Numbered from the stretch's first letter, positions 37,098 to 50,759 are shown. The stretch is 64,000 bases of DNA from Manis javanica (GCF_040802235.1 NC_133169.1:46569034-46633033), one strand, 5' to 3'. Notes: a model not told the origin generated them from the letters alone. Numbers and translations are program-made.

Positions 37098-40000
37098 TTC
37101 ATTCATTTATTATTTTGGTATTATTAATGTATGTTTACATGAGCAACATTATGGTTACTAGACTCACATTATCAAGTCCCCACCACATACCCCATTACAG
37201 TAACTATCCATCAGCGTAGTAAGATGCTATAGAATCATTAGTTGTCTTTGGGCTATACTGCCTTCCACTTCCCGCCCCCCACCCCACCCAGCTGCATTAT
37301 GTGTGCTGATCATAATACCCCTCTTTTCCCCTTATACCTCCCTTCCCACCCATCTTCCCCAGTCCCTTTCCCTTTGGAAACTGTTAGGCCATTCTTGGGT
37401 TCTGTGAGTATGCTGCTGTTTTGCTACTTCAGTTTTTTCTTTGTTCTTATATTCCACAGATGAGTGAAATCATTTGGCACTTGTCTTTTTAACCTGGCTT
37501 ATTTCACTGAACATAATACCGTCTAGCTCCATCCATGTTGTTGAAAATGGTAGGATTTGTTTTCTTCTTATGGCTGAGTAATATTCCATTATATATATGT
37601 ACCACCTCTTCTGTATCCATTCATCTACTGATGGACACTTAGGTTGCTTCCATTTCTTGGCTATTGTAAATAGTGCTGTGATGAACGTAGGGGTGCATCT
37701 GTCTTTTTCAAACTGGGCTCCTGCATTCTTAGGGCAAATTCCTAGGAGTGGAATTCCTAGGTCAAATGGTATTTCTACTTTTAGTTTTTTGAGGAACCTC
37801 TGTACTGCTTTCCACAATGGTTGGGCTATTTTACATTCCCACCAGCAGTGTAGGAGGGTTCCCCTTTCTCCACATCCTCACCAACATTTGTTGTTGTTTG
37901 TCTTTTGGATGGTGGCCATCCTAACTGGTGTGAGGTGATACCTCATTGTGGTTTTAATTTGCATTTCTCTGATGATTAGTGATGTGGAGCATCTTTGCAT
38001 GTACCTATTGGCCATCTGAATTTCTTCTTTGGAGAAGTGTCTGATCATATCCTCTGCTTATTTTTTAATTGGCTTATTTGCTTTTAGTTTGTTGAGGTGT
38101 GTGATCTCTTTATATAATTTGAAAGTCAACCCCTTATCGGATTTGTCATTTATGAATATATTCTCCCATACTGTAGGATGTCTTTTTGTTCTACTGGTAG
38201 TGTCTTTTGCTGTACAGAAGATTTTTATTTTGCTGTAGTCCCACTTGTTCATTTTTGCTCTTGTTTCCCTTGCCTGGGGAGATATGTTCATGAAGAAGTT
38301 GCTCATATTTATGTCCAAGAGATTTTTGCCTATGTTTTTTTTCTAAGAGTTTTATGTTTTCATGACTTACATTCAGGTCTTTGATCCATTTCAAGTTTAC
38401 TTTTGTGCATGGGGTTAGGCAATAATCCAGTTTCATTCCCTTACATGTAGCTGTCCAGTTTTGCCAACACCAGCTGTTGAAGAGGCTGTCATTTCCCCAT
38501 TGTACATCCATGGCTCCTTTATCATATACTAATTGACTGTATATGTTTGAGTTAATATCTGGACTCTCTATTCTGTTCCACTGGTCTGTGGGTCTGTTCT
38601 TGTGCCAGTACCAAATTGTCTTGATTACTGTGGCTTTGTAGTAGAGCTTGAAGTTGAGAAGTGAGATTCCCCCTGCTTTATTCTTCTCAGGATTGCTTTG
38701 TCTATTCAGGGTCTTTTGTCATTCCATATGAGTTTTAGAACTGTTTGCTCTAGTTCATTGAAGAATGCTGTTGGTATTTTGATAGGTATTGCATTGAATC
38801 TGTAGATTGCTTTAGGCAGGATAGCCATTTTGACAATATTAATTCTTCCTACCCATGAGCACGGGATGTGTTTCCATTTATTGGTTTCTTCTTTAATTTC
38901 TCTCATGAGTTCTTGTATTTTTCAGAGTATAATTCTTTCATTTCCTTGGTTAGGTTTATTCCTATGTATTTTATTCTTTCTGATACAATTGTGAATGGAA
39001 TTGTTTTGCTGATTTGTCTTTCTGCTAGTGCATCATTAGTGTATAGGAATGCAACAGATTTCTGTGTATTAATTTTGTATCCTGCAACTTTTCTGAACTC
39101 ATATATTAGATCTAGTAGTTTTGGAGTGGGTTCTTTAGGGTTTTTTATGTACAATATCATGTCATCTGCAAATAGTGACAGTTTAACTTCTTCTTTACCA
39201 ATCTGGATTCCTTGTTTTTCTTTGTTTTGTGTAATTGTCATGGCTAGAACCTCCAGTACTATGTTGAATAACAGAAGGGAGAGTGGGCATCCCTGTCTTG
39301 TTCCCGATCTTAAAGGAAAAGCTTTCAGCTTCTCACTGTTAAGTATGATGTTGGCTGTGGATTTGTCAAATATGGCCTTTATTATTTGAGGTACTTGCCC
39401 TCTATACCCATTTTGTTGAGAGTTTTTATCATGAATGGATGTTGAATTTTGTTGAATACTTTCCCACCATCTATGGAGATGATCTTGTGGTTTTTGTCCT
39501 TCTTTTTGTTGATGTGGTGGAGGATGTTGATGGATTTTTGAATGTTGTACCATCCTTGCATCCCTGGGATGAATCCCACTTGATCATGATGGATAATCTT
39601 TTTGATGTATTTTTTAATTTGGTTTGCTTATATTTTATTGAGTATTTTTGCATTTTTTGTTCATCAGGGATATTGGTCTGTAATTTTTTTTTTATGTGGT
39701 GTCTTTGTCTGGTTTGGGTATTATAGTGATGTTGGCCTCATAGAGTGAGTTTGGGAGAATTCCCTCTTCTCCTACTTTTGGTAAAACTTTAAGGAGGATG
39801 GGTATTAAGTCTTCACTAAATGTTTGATAAAATTCAGCAGTGAAACCATCTGATCCAGCAGTTTTGTTCTTAGGTAGTTTTTTGATTACCAATTCAAATT
39901 CTTTGCTGGTAATTGGTCTATTCAGATTTTCTATTTCTTCTTTGGTCAGCCTTGGAAGGTTGTATTTTTCTAAGAAGTTGTCCATTTCTTTGAGGTTGTC

Positions 40001-40349
40001 CAGTTTACCATATAATTTTTCATAGCATTCTCTCATAGTTCTTTGTATTTCTGTGGTGTCCATAGTGATTTTTCTTTTCTCATTTCTAATTCTGTTTATG
40101 TGTGTGTAGACTCTCTTTTTCTCTTAATAAGTCTCGCTAGAGGCTTATCTGTTTTGTTTATTTTCTTGAAGGACCAGCTCCTGCTTTCATTGATTCTTTC
40201 TATTGGTTTTTTCTTCTCAATTTTATTTATTTCTGCTTTAATCTGTATTATGTCTCTCCTTCTACTGACTTTTGGCCTCATTTGTTCTTCCTTTCCTAGT
40301 TTCATTAATTGTGAGTTTAGACTGTTCCTTTGGGATTGTTCTTCTGAGA
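37098..40349 (-). mobile_element. Young L1, 5'-truncated, minus strand
   Basis: The inverted 3' UTR starts at ATTATTTTGGTATTATTAAT (37098). ORF2 then runs to about 40349, where homology with the L1s at 1-4607 and 57086-63099 stops within the segment that links endonuclease and reverse transcriptase. The endonuclease, ORF1 and 5' UTR are missing. The tail side is (AATG/AATA)n. No target duplication was identified. Confidence 0.92.
37470..40349 (-). pseudogene. L1 ORF2p, reverse transcriptase and C-terminal part, disrupted
   Basis: The minus strand shows the N-terminal linker (RPKVSRRRDII), the palm region with [11 protein letters not shown] and the catalytic [10 protein letters not shown] (about 39140-39190), the [20 protein letters not shown] segment and the C-terminal TMEYYSAI-type end. 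Frame changes near 39560, 38905, 38700, 38190 and 37820 divide it into five or more open pieces. Confidence 0.9.
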
Positions 40350-43004
40350 AATCTTTCTTAATAAACTCCAGTCCCAACAATAAAATAACTTCCATTCTGT
40401 GTTTCTTCATACTTTTTTCCTCTTCAGAATTGTATATATCACCTTTAAAAATTATTTGCATTGGAAAGTTTGCTGCTTTGTTACAATTAATAGTGGTTGT
40501 GATGAATGCATGTCATAATCCATAAACTTTCCAAGAACAAAATTAATGCTCCTCATTTTATATTCCTCTATCCCTTTGAGAATTCTACATGCATTTTTTA
40601 CTTAACAAACCAACAGAGAAGTGCAGATTATAAAACTCACCATTTTTGCATGCATGCTACCAGAGACCATTAAAAGTCAGAAGTCAGAAGGTACAGACCC
40701 AGCTGGAAGACTTCCATCAGGTCTCTCAAAGTCTTCTCCCTGCCTGGGTCCACACAGGTGCTCCACCCACATACAAATGCTGGTGTTTGAGAACATGAAG
40801 TCATCTCTCCTCTGGGCCATGCTATTTGTGTGCTCACGTGTGTGTTGGAGGGGGGGACTTATGGCAGTGATAGTACTTTCCCCAGCTCTCCTGCGGAAAG
40901 GCTAGAGAGGGACTCTGAATGTGGTCTGGGTCCATCAACAGTCTTAAACTCTGGGGAAAGCTCTGAATCCCTGGGAGTCATTAGTACATAAACAGCAGGC
41001 ATGCATCTCATGAAACTGTCCAATCTCCAATAGGGTCAAGACAGCAAATGAGGCCCATGGAAATGTATCCCTTAATATTAAAAGTATTCATTACTTCATG
41101 TAAGTAAAATTGGGTACTCATTCCTTTGTTATATAAATGTAATACTGATGGGCCATTTGCTCCCATCACCTATTTCCAAGAATTATAATGAGTCTTAACA
41201 AGTGAGTCATAATGAGTCCCAGCCTACCTGGAACAGAAGCATGCTTTTTTCTTTCTTTCTTTCCTCCTTAGAGCTACTGAAAATAGGGCAAAACTGTTTT
41301 TGACCATTCTTTAACTAAAACAAATTTATGTGAAAGAAATAAATCATTGTCCTAGATAGTAGAAAAATGTCATAGGTACACTGATTAATAGAAAGTTTAT
41401 GATAAATTGAAGGAGGTAATAGGGTGAGTTATTTTGGTTCATTGATTTATACATTTTTTGATTTGAAAGGAAGATATCAGCATATACTGATTTATACTTT
41501 AGTTTCAAAAATTAACTAGAGGGGAACTTAGCAAGTATCATGAACCCCACATTTTTTTAATTGTATATATAGATGATGTTTTTAATGCTTTTGTAAAATT
41601 AAATACGGTGTCACAAGGATGGACATTTTTTCTATGATAAAAAAGTAAATAACTGAATATAAATTGAGTCACCATGATCAACCAGGCAAAATCCGAAGAA
41701 AAGCAGATGAGTCTGAGTCAATTGGCTGGGGAACTTACCGTTATTTGGGTATTTCTGAATAGAAATAGTTACAGAATCAGGGAGTGAAGAGAATATTCCA
41801 TAAAAATTAACATGTAGAACTTGAAGATTTGTAGAATATGCATTTTATACATGTTCAGACACCTTCATACCTCCCTTTTCCCTGTAAAATACCAGGGGCA
41901 GATCCACAGAGTTCCAGTGGCACACAGAAAGTATGCATGGAGGAACTGACACTTGGTGAGAAAATGGATTTAACAAATCCCAGTGTTCCCAATTTCTCTG
42001 CCATTTGGGACACTAAGAGTTGATTCACCAGTCAAGATATGTCAAGTCCCTTCTGCCTGCTAATGGAGCGACTTTACTTACTCTCCCCAACCAGGCCCAC
42101 ATGGAACCCTCTTCGCAGTTCCCTTCATTCAAGGCCTTCCCAACATGCTGGAATAATTAAGTTAGTTGGTCAATTCACTTAACAGACCAGTCACCTGACT
42201 GGGGGGTGGGGGGTGAAAATAATCGAATGAGCTACTTTCATAAATCATCCAGTCTTCTGCTAAACTAAACATAGCTCTGGAAAATTCTAGCTTTGGAAAA
42301 ACTAGAATCTAAGGTTGGGGTTGACTCTTCAATCATTCTTGATTTTAGTAATTCTTTGTAAGAGTTTGGGCTAGAGTAAAAGTCCAGTGCATAGTAACAG
42401 AGATGCATGGTAGCAGGGAAGGGAAGGGGAGGACAGCCGACCAAAGACAGCCATAGGGAGAGGAGGGGACTCTGCTCTGCAACTCAGATGAAAAGGGGCT
42501 CAGAAAGCATCAAAGACCCAATTTTAATAAACAGTTTGAGCCCATTTAATTTCATAGAACATTCCACACACTCCTACTGAGTATGACTGATGTCAAATGA
42601 GTGCACATGAGACAATGCATGACTCAAAAGCACCGTAGTGTTGTCACGGGGAATCAAAGCTACAGGGGCTCAAGGGGACCACGTTTGGGCATGGCAAGTC
42701 ACCATGTCACTAGCGTCCATCACCTCTACAACATAGCCTTCCAATCAAATTTTCTCAATACCCCAATATTAATTTTACTCATTTAGCACTTGACATTAAA
42801 TTGTATTGACCAGTGAGTATCTACTTATAAGTAATAACAATACTATAATATCTTATATTTTGAAAAAACCGTTTCAGATCCATCCTTTAACTCTGCCACC
42901 CAGAAGCCAATCATGTATTCTTTCACCAAGTGTGCATGGAGTGATAATCACATACAAACCAGTATTTGAAGTACCTGAGATATGCAGACCATATCCTTGT
43001 CAAT
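40350..43004. other. Intergenic, no gene recognised
   Basis: Ordinary mixed-composition spacer with short unsupported open frames only. Confidence 0.45.
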
Positions 43005-43420
43005 TGGCAAAGGCCCTCTCCCCTCAGAGTGCTTACATTCTACCAAGAAAAGGAAAAAGAAGAAACAAAAACCCAAACCTAATAAATAAAGTAACAGTAT
43101 AATACACCAGGAGTGGGTAAGCACTGTAACTGGGAGAAAGAGCCTCCTGGGCCCAGTAAGGGGCACTCTGCATGGGCTCTGGGGTGGCGCAGGCTTGATA
43201 GTTCTTACTGAAAAGCTGGATTTGAGCAGGTTTAAAGGAAGAAAGGGAATGGGTAAAGACAAGACGTCTAGAAAAAGGGAATGGCAGGTAGAGGGCACAG
43301 CTGGGAGAAGAACCCCACGGTGGGAAGTGCCTGGATGGTGTAAACCCAGAGAGAAGGCCTGGGGAGGGGGAGAGGAATGAAAAGGGAAGTCAGGAGAGGG
43401 GGACAGAATCAGAGGAGAAA
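43005..43420 (+). repeat. Old interspersed repeat, family not named
   Basis: AAAGGCCCTCTCCCCTCAGA, GTGCTTACATTCTACCAAGA and AATAAATAAAGTAACAG, then an A/G-rich stretch, follow the order of a widespread old mammalian repeat that begins with an AAGG-CCCT ... GCTTACATTCTA word. A 273-codon frame on the opposite strand (42948-43769) is explained by this composition. Confidence 0.4.
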
Positions 43421-43807
43421 CTGATCCTCTAGGCCCTGGGGACTCACTGTAGATCCTGACTTGAATTGCAAGTTGAATGGAGTTCATAGCTATGGCACTT
43501 CTGCAATCCTGGATGCTAAAAGGATCAGTCCAAGTACTGCATTGAGAGTGTATATGGGAGGGCTGGGGATTGGCCAGGATGACTTTCAGGACATTAATAT
43601 TGTAACCTAGAGGGAGAGTATGGCAATTTGTACAATGGTTATAGTCGCTGAGAGGTGAGGGTTGGCTGAACACTGGGCATTTTCTGCAGGTCAAGCCAGC
43701 AAGGATTGCTGATGGACTAGATGCAGGCTGGAGACACACAGAGGTCAAGCAGGCCCCTGTCTTGAACAATTAGAGTTGCTGTCCACTGTGACGGAAAAGC
43801 CTGTGTT

Positions 43808-43812
43808 GTGTA

Positions 43813-43846
<34 letters not shown>

Positions 43847-43866
43847 GTGTATGTGTGTGTGTATAT
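43808..43866 (+). repeat. (TG)n microsatellite
   Basis: TG repeat with a TTG interruption in the middle. Confidence 0.95.
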
Positions 43867-46109
43867 TTGTATCAGAACAAGGTCTGCAGAAGAAAGTAAA
43901 GGGAAGGGGGCAATAGGTTTGGATTTAAATAATTTTTCTGTTAATAACCTGAATTCCAGAAAGAAGAGTAGAAACCTCCCAGGAATTGGAAAGGGAAAGG
44001 AGGGGTTCATAATAGGAGATCCACAAACCTTTGTGAAGCTTTGACTGCAAGGCATGAAGAGGCAAGTTGGTTTAATGACAGATGAAAATTGTGACAAGAA
44101 GCACGTGACAAGGCTCAGGGGAGGCAGGGGGATCAGAGCATGAGCTTTCTCGGCACGGGGGGCGCTTTCCCAAGTCTCCCCTCCACCTGCTGAAGACCAG
44201 AGGCCTCATTCTGTATGGTGGTCTTCTGCTCATGAGGCTTCCTTGTCTCAGGGAGGGGCAGAGACCCCAAGGACAGTGTGCTCTCAGACCAGTGGCTGCC
44301 CCTCCCGATCCCCACGGGAAAGGGCTCTGCAGCTCTGAGTGTACACTCTCTGCCATGACTCCTGTCACAGAGCATGGGCCTTTCTGGGACACAAACACTC
44401 AAATGTTAAAATAAGATGCCCACCCCCTTTGGCACCTGATGAGGGGAAGCATGAGCTGAGACCCGGAGTGGGAGCCTCTTCTCCTCCCAGATCGTGCACG
44501 GCAGGGTCCTGGGGCAGGCCTGTCTGTGAAACATCAACAAGAGGCATGTAAATATACATTATTATCTCTGTTTGCAAATAAGAGATGAAGAGGGGAATTG
44601 TTTGCTTATAGTCACACCTAAATGTATCAAACATGAATGTACAGAAATCGTTAATACAAGGATTCACCAGTAGAGTATGTAAAGTCATCTGGAAATAGAG
44701 TTTGATGAGATTGCTCCATTTATAAAATTATTATACTGCATAATGCTCTTCCAGATGCAAAAAGCCTGGAAAGAAAAATGTTTAAAAATCTATAAATAAA
44801 ACTATAATAATTATGTCCCTGGAAAATAAATGAAAGATTTTAGTCAAAGGAATCTCCCTGGAAGAGGGAACCACCTTAAAATTCAAGGTAGAGTTATTAA
44901 AATGGAAGATTAAGGTCTTGGAATATTATCACCAAGATAATGTTAAATAAGTTTTCCATTAATTATTAATTATTTAGCATTTGTTTGGCACTTATTTATT
45001 AAGCACAGATGCAGAGAAAGACAGCAGCAAAATTAGCCTTCAACAACTTTTAAGAATTCTGTTAGAAAGGTACAGAATGCACTTTAAAAATAAGTCAAAT
45101 ATTATTGTTTCATCATCATAACCTTCATCTTAATGTTATATTCAAGTATAAAAGTTCAATTTAAACCAATCATATCAATTATGGTATTAAACATTTACCC
45201 TAACATTTTGAGGGCAGTATTGTTGTTCCACATATAGGAACCATATCAACTAGTTAAGTCTGAAAGAGAGAAGGGTTATTTGTTTGAGGTCTCACAACTA
45301 GTGATGGCTAGTCCAGAGAACTGGTTGAATCAGAATTCTGAGAAATTTCTACTCTGAAATATGTCTCCAAAGATAAAGGAAAAGTTTCATCTCAGAGGGG
45401 TATGATGTGAGAATCAGTGATATTAGGTTCACAGAATGAATTTTGTAAACCTTAAAAATTGATCCCAGAATAAAGAAGGCTTAGCAAGTAATTCGACATA
45501 TCATAGAGAGATAAAGTATAAAAAGAAATGGTTCTAAATATAGTAATCTAGGAGATGAAAGGTTAAACAGTAGAAGGTATAAAAAAAAGGAGCAAGATAG
45601 AAAGGGAGAAACAAAAGCAGAGGCAGAGAGACAAAGAGAGAGAGAGAATGGGAGACTGACCGAGAGGGGAAGAGGAAAATAAGGAGGAGAAAAATAATTA
45701 CAGATCTGATGCTGGAACAATATTGGACTGTTCTGGACCAACTCAAGAATTTTCATTTCCATTTCATAATATATGAAAGACTCAGAACGAAAGCATCTTA
45801 AAAGGAATAATAAATGATAATGGATGTCCTGAAATCCTTGTTTAATCCAGGGTTGAATCATTTGAAGGAATTCTGAAGAAAATGTGTGGAGCCATCTGGA
45901 AAAAGGCTGATGAGATTCCTCCATTTCTAAAATCATCATGTTCCACGACATCCCTCTACGCGCGAGGATTTCGTATTTTCTGCTTGGTCCCAATGGGAAC
46001 AGTTGCACAGCAATAAGGATCAAAGTGCTGCTCTGAGTGGAGGCGTCCCCGGGGCCTCCATTCCACCACCAGGACCATTGCCAGGCTTAGCGTGCTCAGG
46101 AAGAGGATT
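43867..46109. other. Spacer and likely TRIM58 3' UTR
   Basis: The part next to 46110 would be the TRIM58 3' UTR, since the gene reads on the minus strand; its end was not located. 45590-45680 is GA-rich. Open frames in 43.9-44.7 kb and 45.5-46.1 kb overlap in several phases and match no family. Confidence 0.45.
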
Positions 46110-46696
46110 TTAGGAATATTCAGGACTGACGTTAACAGCATGGACAAGACGACTACTGAATGCCGGATCTCCTGCCTCTGCCTCTGTCACAGGTGGTAGA
46201 GTGAGAGGAATTATGTCACAGATGAAGAAGTAAGGTTGGAGAAAACCAGAGAGCAGTTGGCTGAATGTGTAGATGTAGGACCCATTGGTGACATTGTAAA
46301 AGGAGATTTCGCCTGTTTCATAGTCCAAGAAAATTCTAACCCAGCGAGGTCGCTCTGGGTGGAGAGGCACCGATGGGGAGGCAAGGACCATGTACTCACT
46401 CTCTTTCAGGAGCCACATGGCCCAGACCCCTTTCTCCTGGGATGGAGTGGTCTCCCCCTTCCTTGACACTGTGTCTCGACAGACTCCTAGACCCCACTCT
46501 GCTCTTTCTCCAACCACGACTTCCCAGTAATGCCTCTGCGATGAGAAGTTCTGCAAGCCCAGCACACAAGGCCATGTGTCAAATCGCTCCGCATTGTTGG
46601 GGACATCCCTCCAGAGCTCTGTGTCCTGCACGCTGTGCAGGTAGGTGGTCAGGAGGATGCTCGGATGTGCTGTGGATGGGTCCAGCTTAACATCAA
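46110..46696 (-). CDS. TRIM58: TRIM58, terminal coding exon (PRY-SPRY / B30.2 domain)
   Basis: E3 ubiquitin ligase of the RING/B-box/coiled-coil family. In mammals TRIM58 is known from late red-cell precursors, where it promotes loss of dynein. This exon encodes the substrate-binding C-terminal domain. On the minus strand a pyrimidine-rich tract ending CACAG (46697-46699) is followed by two bases completing a codon and then DVKLDPSTAHPSILL (PRY), WRDVPNNAERFDTWPC, HYWEVVVGERAEWGLGVC, GVWAMWLLKESEYMVLASPS and FLDYETGEISFYNV (SPRY). It runs to a stop at 46110, giving 194 residues. The words DVKLDP, RFDTWPC and SFYNVT-GSYIYTF match human TRIM58 as I recall it. The exon is fully open. The frame also continues upstream of the acceptor to 46844, but that part is intronic by homology. 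Confidence 0.9.
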
Positions 46697-48535
46697 CTGT
46701 GGAGAGAATGTTGTGGGCCAAGTGAAAGGGCAGAAAAGACTGGTAGAAACTTAGGAAGCCAAGATGTTGAGGAAAGCAGTCGTGCAGTTTGTCCTCTATT
46801 AACTCCTGCAGAAAGCAAAATTTGCACTTCACCTTGCAGGGCATGGAGTGTATTCTTCACCACTTTCAGATGTATTCACTTCTGCAGAAGCAAGGGTTCC
46901 TCACTGCCCAGTAAAAACAAAACCACATGCATAAGCGTTTAGATGCCTTTCATCTACATGGGTGCTCTTAGGAAGATCTGTATTTACAACAAAATTTACA
47001 ACTCCCTTGGGATTTTCTTTCTTTCTAAAAACCCACAGGAAAATTTCATTAAGATGAAATCTACCACTTTAAAAGCCATGATACTGTGGTCAGCAGAATT
47101 CTAAGGCAAGCGCTACAGCATTCAGACCTTGGTGGTATGCTCACAATTACGGTATATCACACAACAAGAGGGTGCTTATCTGGGTGGGCCTCAGGTAATC
47201 GCATGAGCCCTTAACATCAGAAAACCACCTTTGACTGTGGGCTGGGGACAGAAGGGAAAATCAGGGATTCGGGTCTGATGTGTCATGCTGGCTTTGAGGA
47301 TGGAGTGGGCCACCTGAGGAGATGGTGAGTGACCTCCAACTGACCTCCAGCAAGGAAAGGGGATCAAAGTGCTTTAACCACCAGAGAATGCATCGGGCCA
47401 CCAAGCTGAATAAGCCTGCTGATGGACGATTTCCCAGACACCTCAGAGAAGGCAACCTGGCCAACACCTTGACTGACCTTGTGGAGCCCTAAGCAGAGAC
47501 ACCAGCTGAGTCCACCTGGAGGCCTGATCTGCAGAACTCTACCACCGTGATGGAACAGAACCTCAGCAAAGTGCTTGCATCATCTTCCCGGTGACTTCCA
47601 AACTGAGGAGCAGCCAGCTGTTGGAGCTCACCTCACAAGGCCTCTGGAGCCCTGGGATGCTGTTGAGAGGCCTGAGCTTCTCTTTCTCTAGGACTAGTCG
47701 ATGTGCCTTCCTTCCCCTCCAACTCACCACCCCTTCTGGGTCTCCTTTGCTGTTTCCCTTTCCCTCTATCACTACATTGGAGAGACATGGTCTCAAGTCT
47801 CCTTTCTCATCTGGCTCCCTGCTTGTTCTCGGGCTGGCTGGCTCACAGCTGTACTGAAATGCCATTCATATGCTTACTGATTCTGAGTGACCCTGATCTC
47901 TCCCTGACCCTTTCTCCTGAAAGTCCCTATCTTTATATTCACCTGCCTCTGTTGTCCACATCTGGGTATTTAACACTTGTCACAACATCAGTATGTCCGA
48001 AACCAAGCTCCCCTCACCTTCAGCATTAAGTATCGATGTAAATGGTGACTTCACTGTGCCGATTCTGGAGACGTAAGCCTCAGAAGCACTCATGACTTCT
48101 TTCTCTGACAGCTCCTGTCCAATCCAACAGCAGATCTGGCCAGCTCTCCCTCTGACGTAGACCAAGACTCTGACTGGTACTACCACCCTGGTCCAATCCA
48201 CAGTCACTTGACTGAATGATGCAAGGGCTCCCATGTCTTCTCCCACATCACGCCTCACTCCTCTAATACGCACATGGTGTGAACCTCACAAACACAAATC
48301 CAATCATGTTAGTCCTCCATGTACAATTTATCACTGATTTCCAGTCTCACACAGAAGTGACGCAGATGCTCACAGTGGCCTGCCTGTGTGGTCCTGAGCC
48401 TCTTGGCCTTGTCTTGGCCTCTCTGACACTCCTCTCACTCATCCCACAGCAGCCATAGAGACCCCCTCATTGCTCCTGGAACGTATCTTCCATGTATGCA
48501 TCTCAGGCCTGCCACTCATTACTTCTGCTGCCTGG
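46697..48535 (-). other. TRIM58 last intron, 3' part
   Basis: Holds the acceptor tract next to 46696 and an old interspersed repeat at about 47090-47560 (GTCAGCAGAATTCTAAGGCA ... GGGTGGGCCTCAGGTAATC ... ACACCTTGACTGACCTTGTG). 47690-48490 is CT-rich spacer. No further exon is seen. Confidence 0.6.
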
Positions 48536-48776
48536 TGAAAGGAAAGGAGCGACACACAGCAGCAATTCACTTTTGCTTTATTAGGGAAAGCTGCTGGGTT
48601 ATATAGGAAGGGGCATGGGGTGATTGTGGTGTTACTTCTACGGGGCTGGTGGCTATTGGCTAGGTGCAGGGATTGGGAGGGGGCAAGAGGTGATTGGGCT
48701 TCAGGTGGCGCCAGCGGGAACCGAGGACCCCGAAGAGAAGCCGGAAGTTCGCCATCTTACTGGTGGGGGCCCTTCA
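48536..48776 (-). repeat. 3' LTR of intronic provirus
   Basis: 241 bases, TGAAGGGCCC...CTTTCA on the minus strand, with TATATAA and AATAAA. It lacks about 8 bases present in the 5' LTR just after the AATAAA. Confidence 0.93.
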
Positions 48777-48794
48777 TTCCCCCCTTTCTCCTCT
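48777..48794 (-). promoter_or_regulatory. Polypurine tract
   Basis: GAGGAGAAAGGGGGGAA on the minus strand directly precedes the 3' LTR, the position where plus-strand DNA synthesis is primed. Confidence 0.88.
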
Positions 48795-49079
48795 ATGGGG
48801 TTGTGGATGTTGCTTTCTCTCTGACTGCTTCTTGCTGAATGGGGGTGGAGAAGGGAGTGAGGGCTTGAGGATTGGGAGGAAAGGGTTGATAGGACTCCCC
48901 ACAGTAAGGACGGGTAGATGTGGACTTCTTCAGGTTGGAAATCAATGAAGGTTCCCTGTAACCATAGGTCGAGGACTTGTTGATTCCAATGATGCCAAGA
49001 GGATATGGGTGTCAGGAGCCAGGAGTCTGTGGCCATTGTTTCTAGGAACAGTTTCCAGTGGAGAGAGGGGTCCATCTCA

Positions 49080-50758
49080 GTGTGTTGTGAGGAGGTTACG
49101 TGAGGGTGAGGGATCTTCTGTGGCCAGAAGCTGATAGTTCCTTGAGTAAAAGTTGGTTGAAAGCTTGATTAGAGATTTTTTTGACTTGGGATTTGATGAA
49201 CTTTATTGTACAGGGTAAGAAGAGACAGGTGAGAAGAATGATTATTATGGGGCCTGCAATGGGCCAGACCCAGGTAAGGAGGGGTTTGTTAGTATTGAAG
49301 AGAATGGGTTGGAATTGGAAGCAGAGTGGAGGCTGGAGGCAAGGTCGGTGAGTTTGGTGATGTCAGTTTCTACAATGCCGAATTCGTTGATGTAATAGCA
49401 GCACTTTTCTAGAAGGAAGATGCAGGTGCCGCCCTTCTCGGCTGTAAGCAGATCTAAGGCCCGCCGGTTTTGAAGGGTGACTTTAACTAGTGAAGTGACC
49501 TGTCTTTGGAGAGAGGCTAGGGAATCGGCAGTGGATGTCAGGGCTCCCTCAAGTTTGGCGTCGAGATTTCTAACTGCCTATAGAGAGTGACCCAAGGCTC
49601 TTCTCGAAAACCCTGCCTCAGTGGCTGAGGTGGTCAAAGAGATACTGACCATGATGAGAAGGAAAGCAGCCCTTTTTGTGCACGAGGGCAAGAGAGGTTG
49701 GAGCTCAAGAAATTCTGCCATGCTGTAAAGTGTAAGCTGTGGGATTAGGGTGATGAGAATGCAGGGTGTATTGGAGTTGGGAGGCAGTGAGTTGAAAAGA
49801 CTGCCATTACACCAAAAGAAGTGTCCCGCTTGTGTAAAAGTCTTAGAGCTGGAGGTAGGGGTGTAGATAGAGAGGCAGTGGAGTGCGCTGGAGGGGGGGT
49901 GGAGTCGGGCCTACACAGTGGTGGATGGTGGGATTATCTGCGTATTCTGGTTCTCATAGGGGTATGTCTGCCAGGGGGCAGAGGGGTTGTCCTTCTGCAT
50001 GGAAAGAGTAGTTGGAAATAATAAGGGGCACGGCGGCCAGCAGTGGGCACTGTAGTGATGCGCACAAGAAACAATTGGTGGTGTTAAGGGTGTGTGAGAA
50101 AGATGATGGTGTCTTGAATGAGCTGTAACTAAGAGTAGGAGGAATAAGAAAATGAAGAGGTGCCGTCAAGAGTTTGGATAATGACTTTTTCAGAATGTCT
50201 GATATCTGATGCAACTTGAGAGATCTGGGAATGAGAGGGAACATACTTTCGAGAGATATGAAGGGTACCATGGGGGGTCAAGGACCCTCCGTAGTAAACT
50301 GAGGCTGTGACTCCGGCAGCCGATCGAGAGTCCCAGGGATCTGGGATTGATAAGGAGAATGAGCCGTTGGGATATTTCATGAAACGGTTGGAGGAGTAAT
50401 ACTGTGGTTACTGGAAGTTATCCATGTAGTGAATGGCGCAAGACCAGTAGGGACATCCCCCATAGGTGTCTGGCCATTGCCTGCAATAGGCTTGTTTTTG
50501 GTCATAGAGGAAGCAGAGGTAGGGAGAATAAGGGTAGCTGCTAGTGAACACTTCGGTGGAGGGAGGAAAGTGGAGGTATAAAGGCTCAGAGCATCCTTTC
50601 AGAGGGCAGTCTGATGTGGTAATGAGGACAGTAACTTTTGTTTGATGCTGTGTGTAAGTCTGTCTGACTTTGAATCGCCATACAAAGGAGGCTGGGGTGG
50701 TGGGGAAGACAATAGAAATGAAAAAAAGCAAGAGAGCAGTAAAGGAGGAAAAAGTCAT
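49080..50758 (-). pseudogene. env: Proviral env remnant (SU and TM)
   Basis: Starts at 50758 with a hydrophobic signal sequence (about residues 5-25), then surface-subunit sequence containing CPYWSC (near 50440) until a stop at 50408. Further SU sequence follows in shifted frames, with a CFLC motif of the SU disulfide type near 50040. TM sequence is recognisable at about 49380-49620, with an LQNRR-type heptad segment and the C-X6-CC motif (49398-49424) of class I envelopes, then a hydrophobic anchor near 49230-49300. Stops at 50408 and near 49577 and frame changes prevent a full product. Envelope proteins mediate virus attachment and fusion; this copy is inactive. Confidence 0.8.
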
Positions 50759-50759
50759 G

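Noticed and set aside
38868..39389. Plus-strand open frame of 173 codons inside the L1
   Set aside because: Antisense shadow of the L1 reverse transcriptase, seen in the same position in the other L1 copies.
42948..43769. Minus-strand open frame of 273 codons
   Set aside because: Its proline/serine-rich reading resembles no family, and about 43005-43420 looks like an old interspersed repeat on the other strand. No splice or codon support.
43808..43866. Repeat array of possible CRISPR type
   Set aside because: Plain TG microsatellite; the window is mammalian and no spaced direct repeats were seen.
46697..46844. N-terminal extension of the TRIM58 PRY-SPRY frame to an ATG at 46844
   Set aside because: A good splice acceptor lies at 46697 and homology with TRIM58 begins exactly there, so the extension is intronic.
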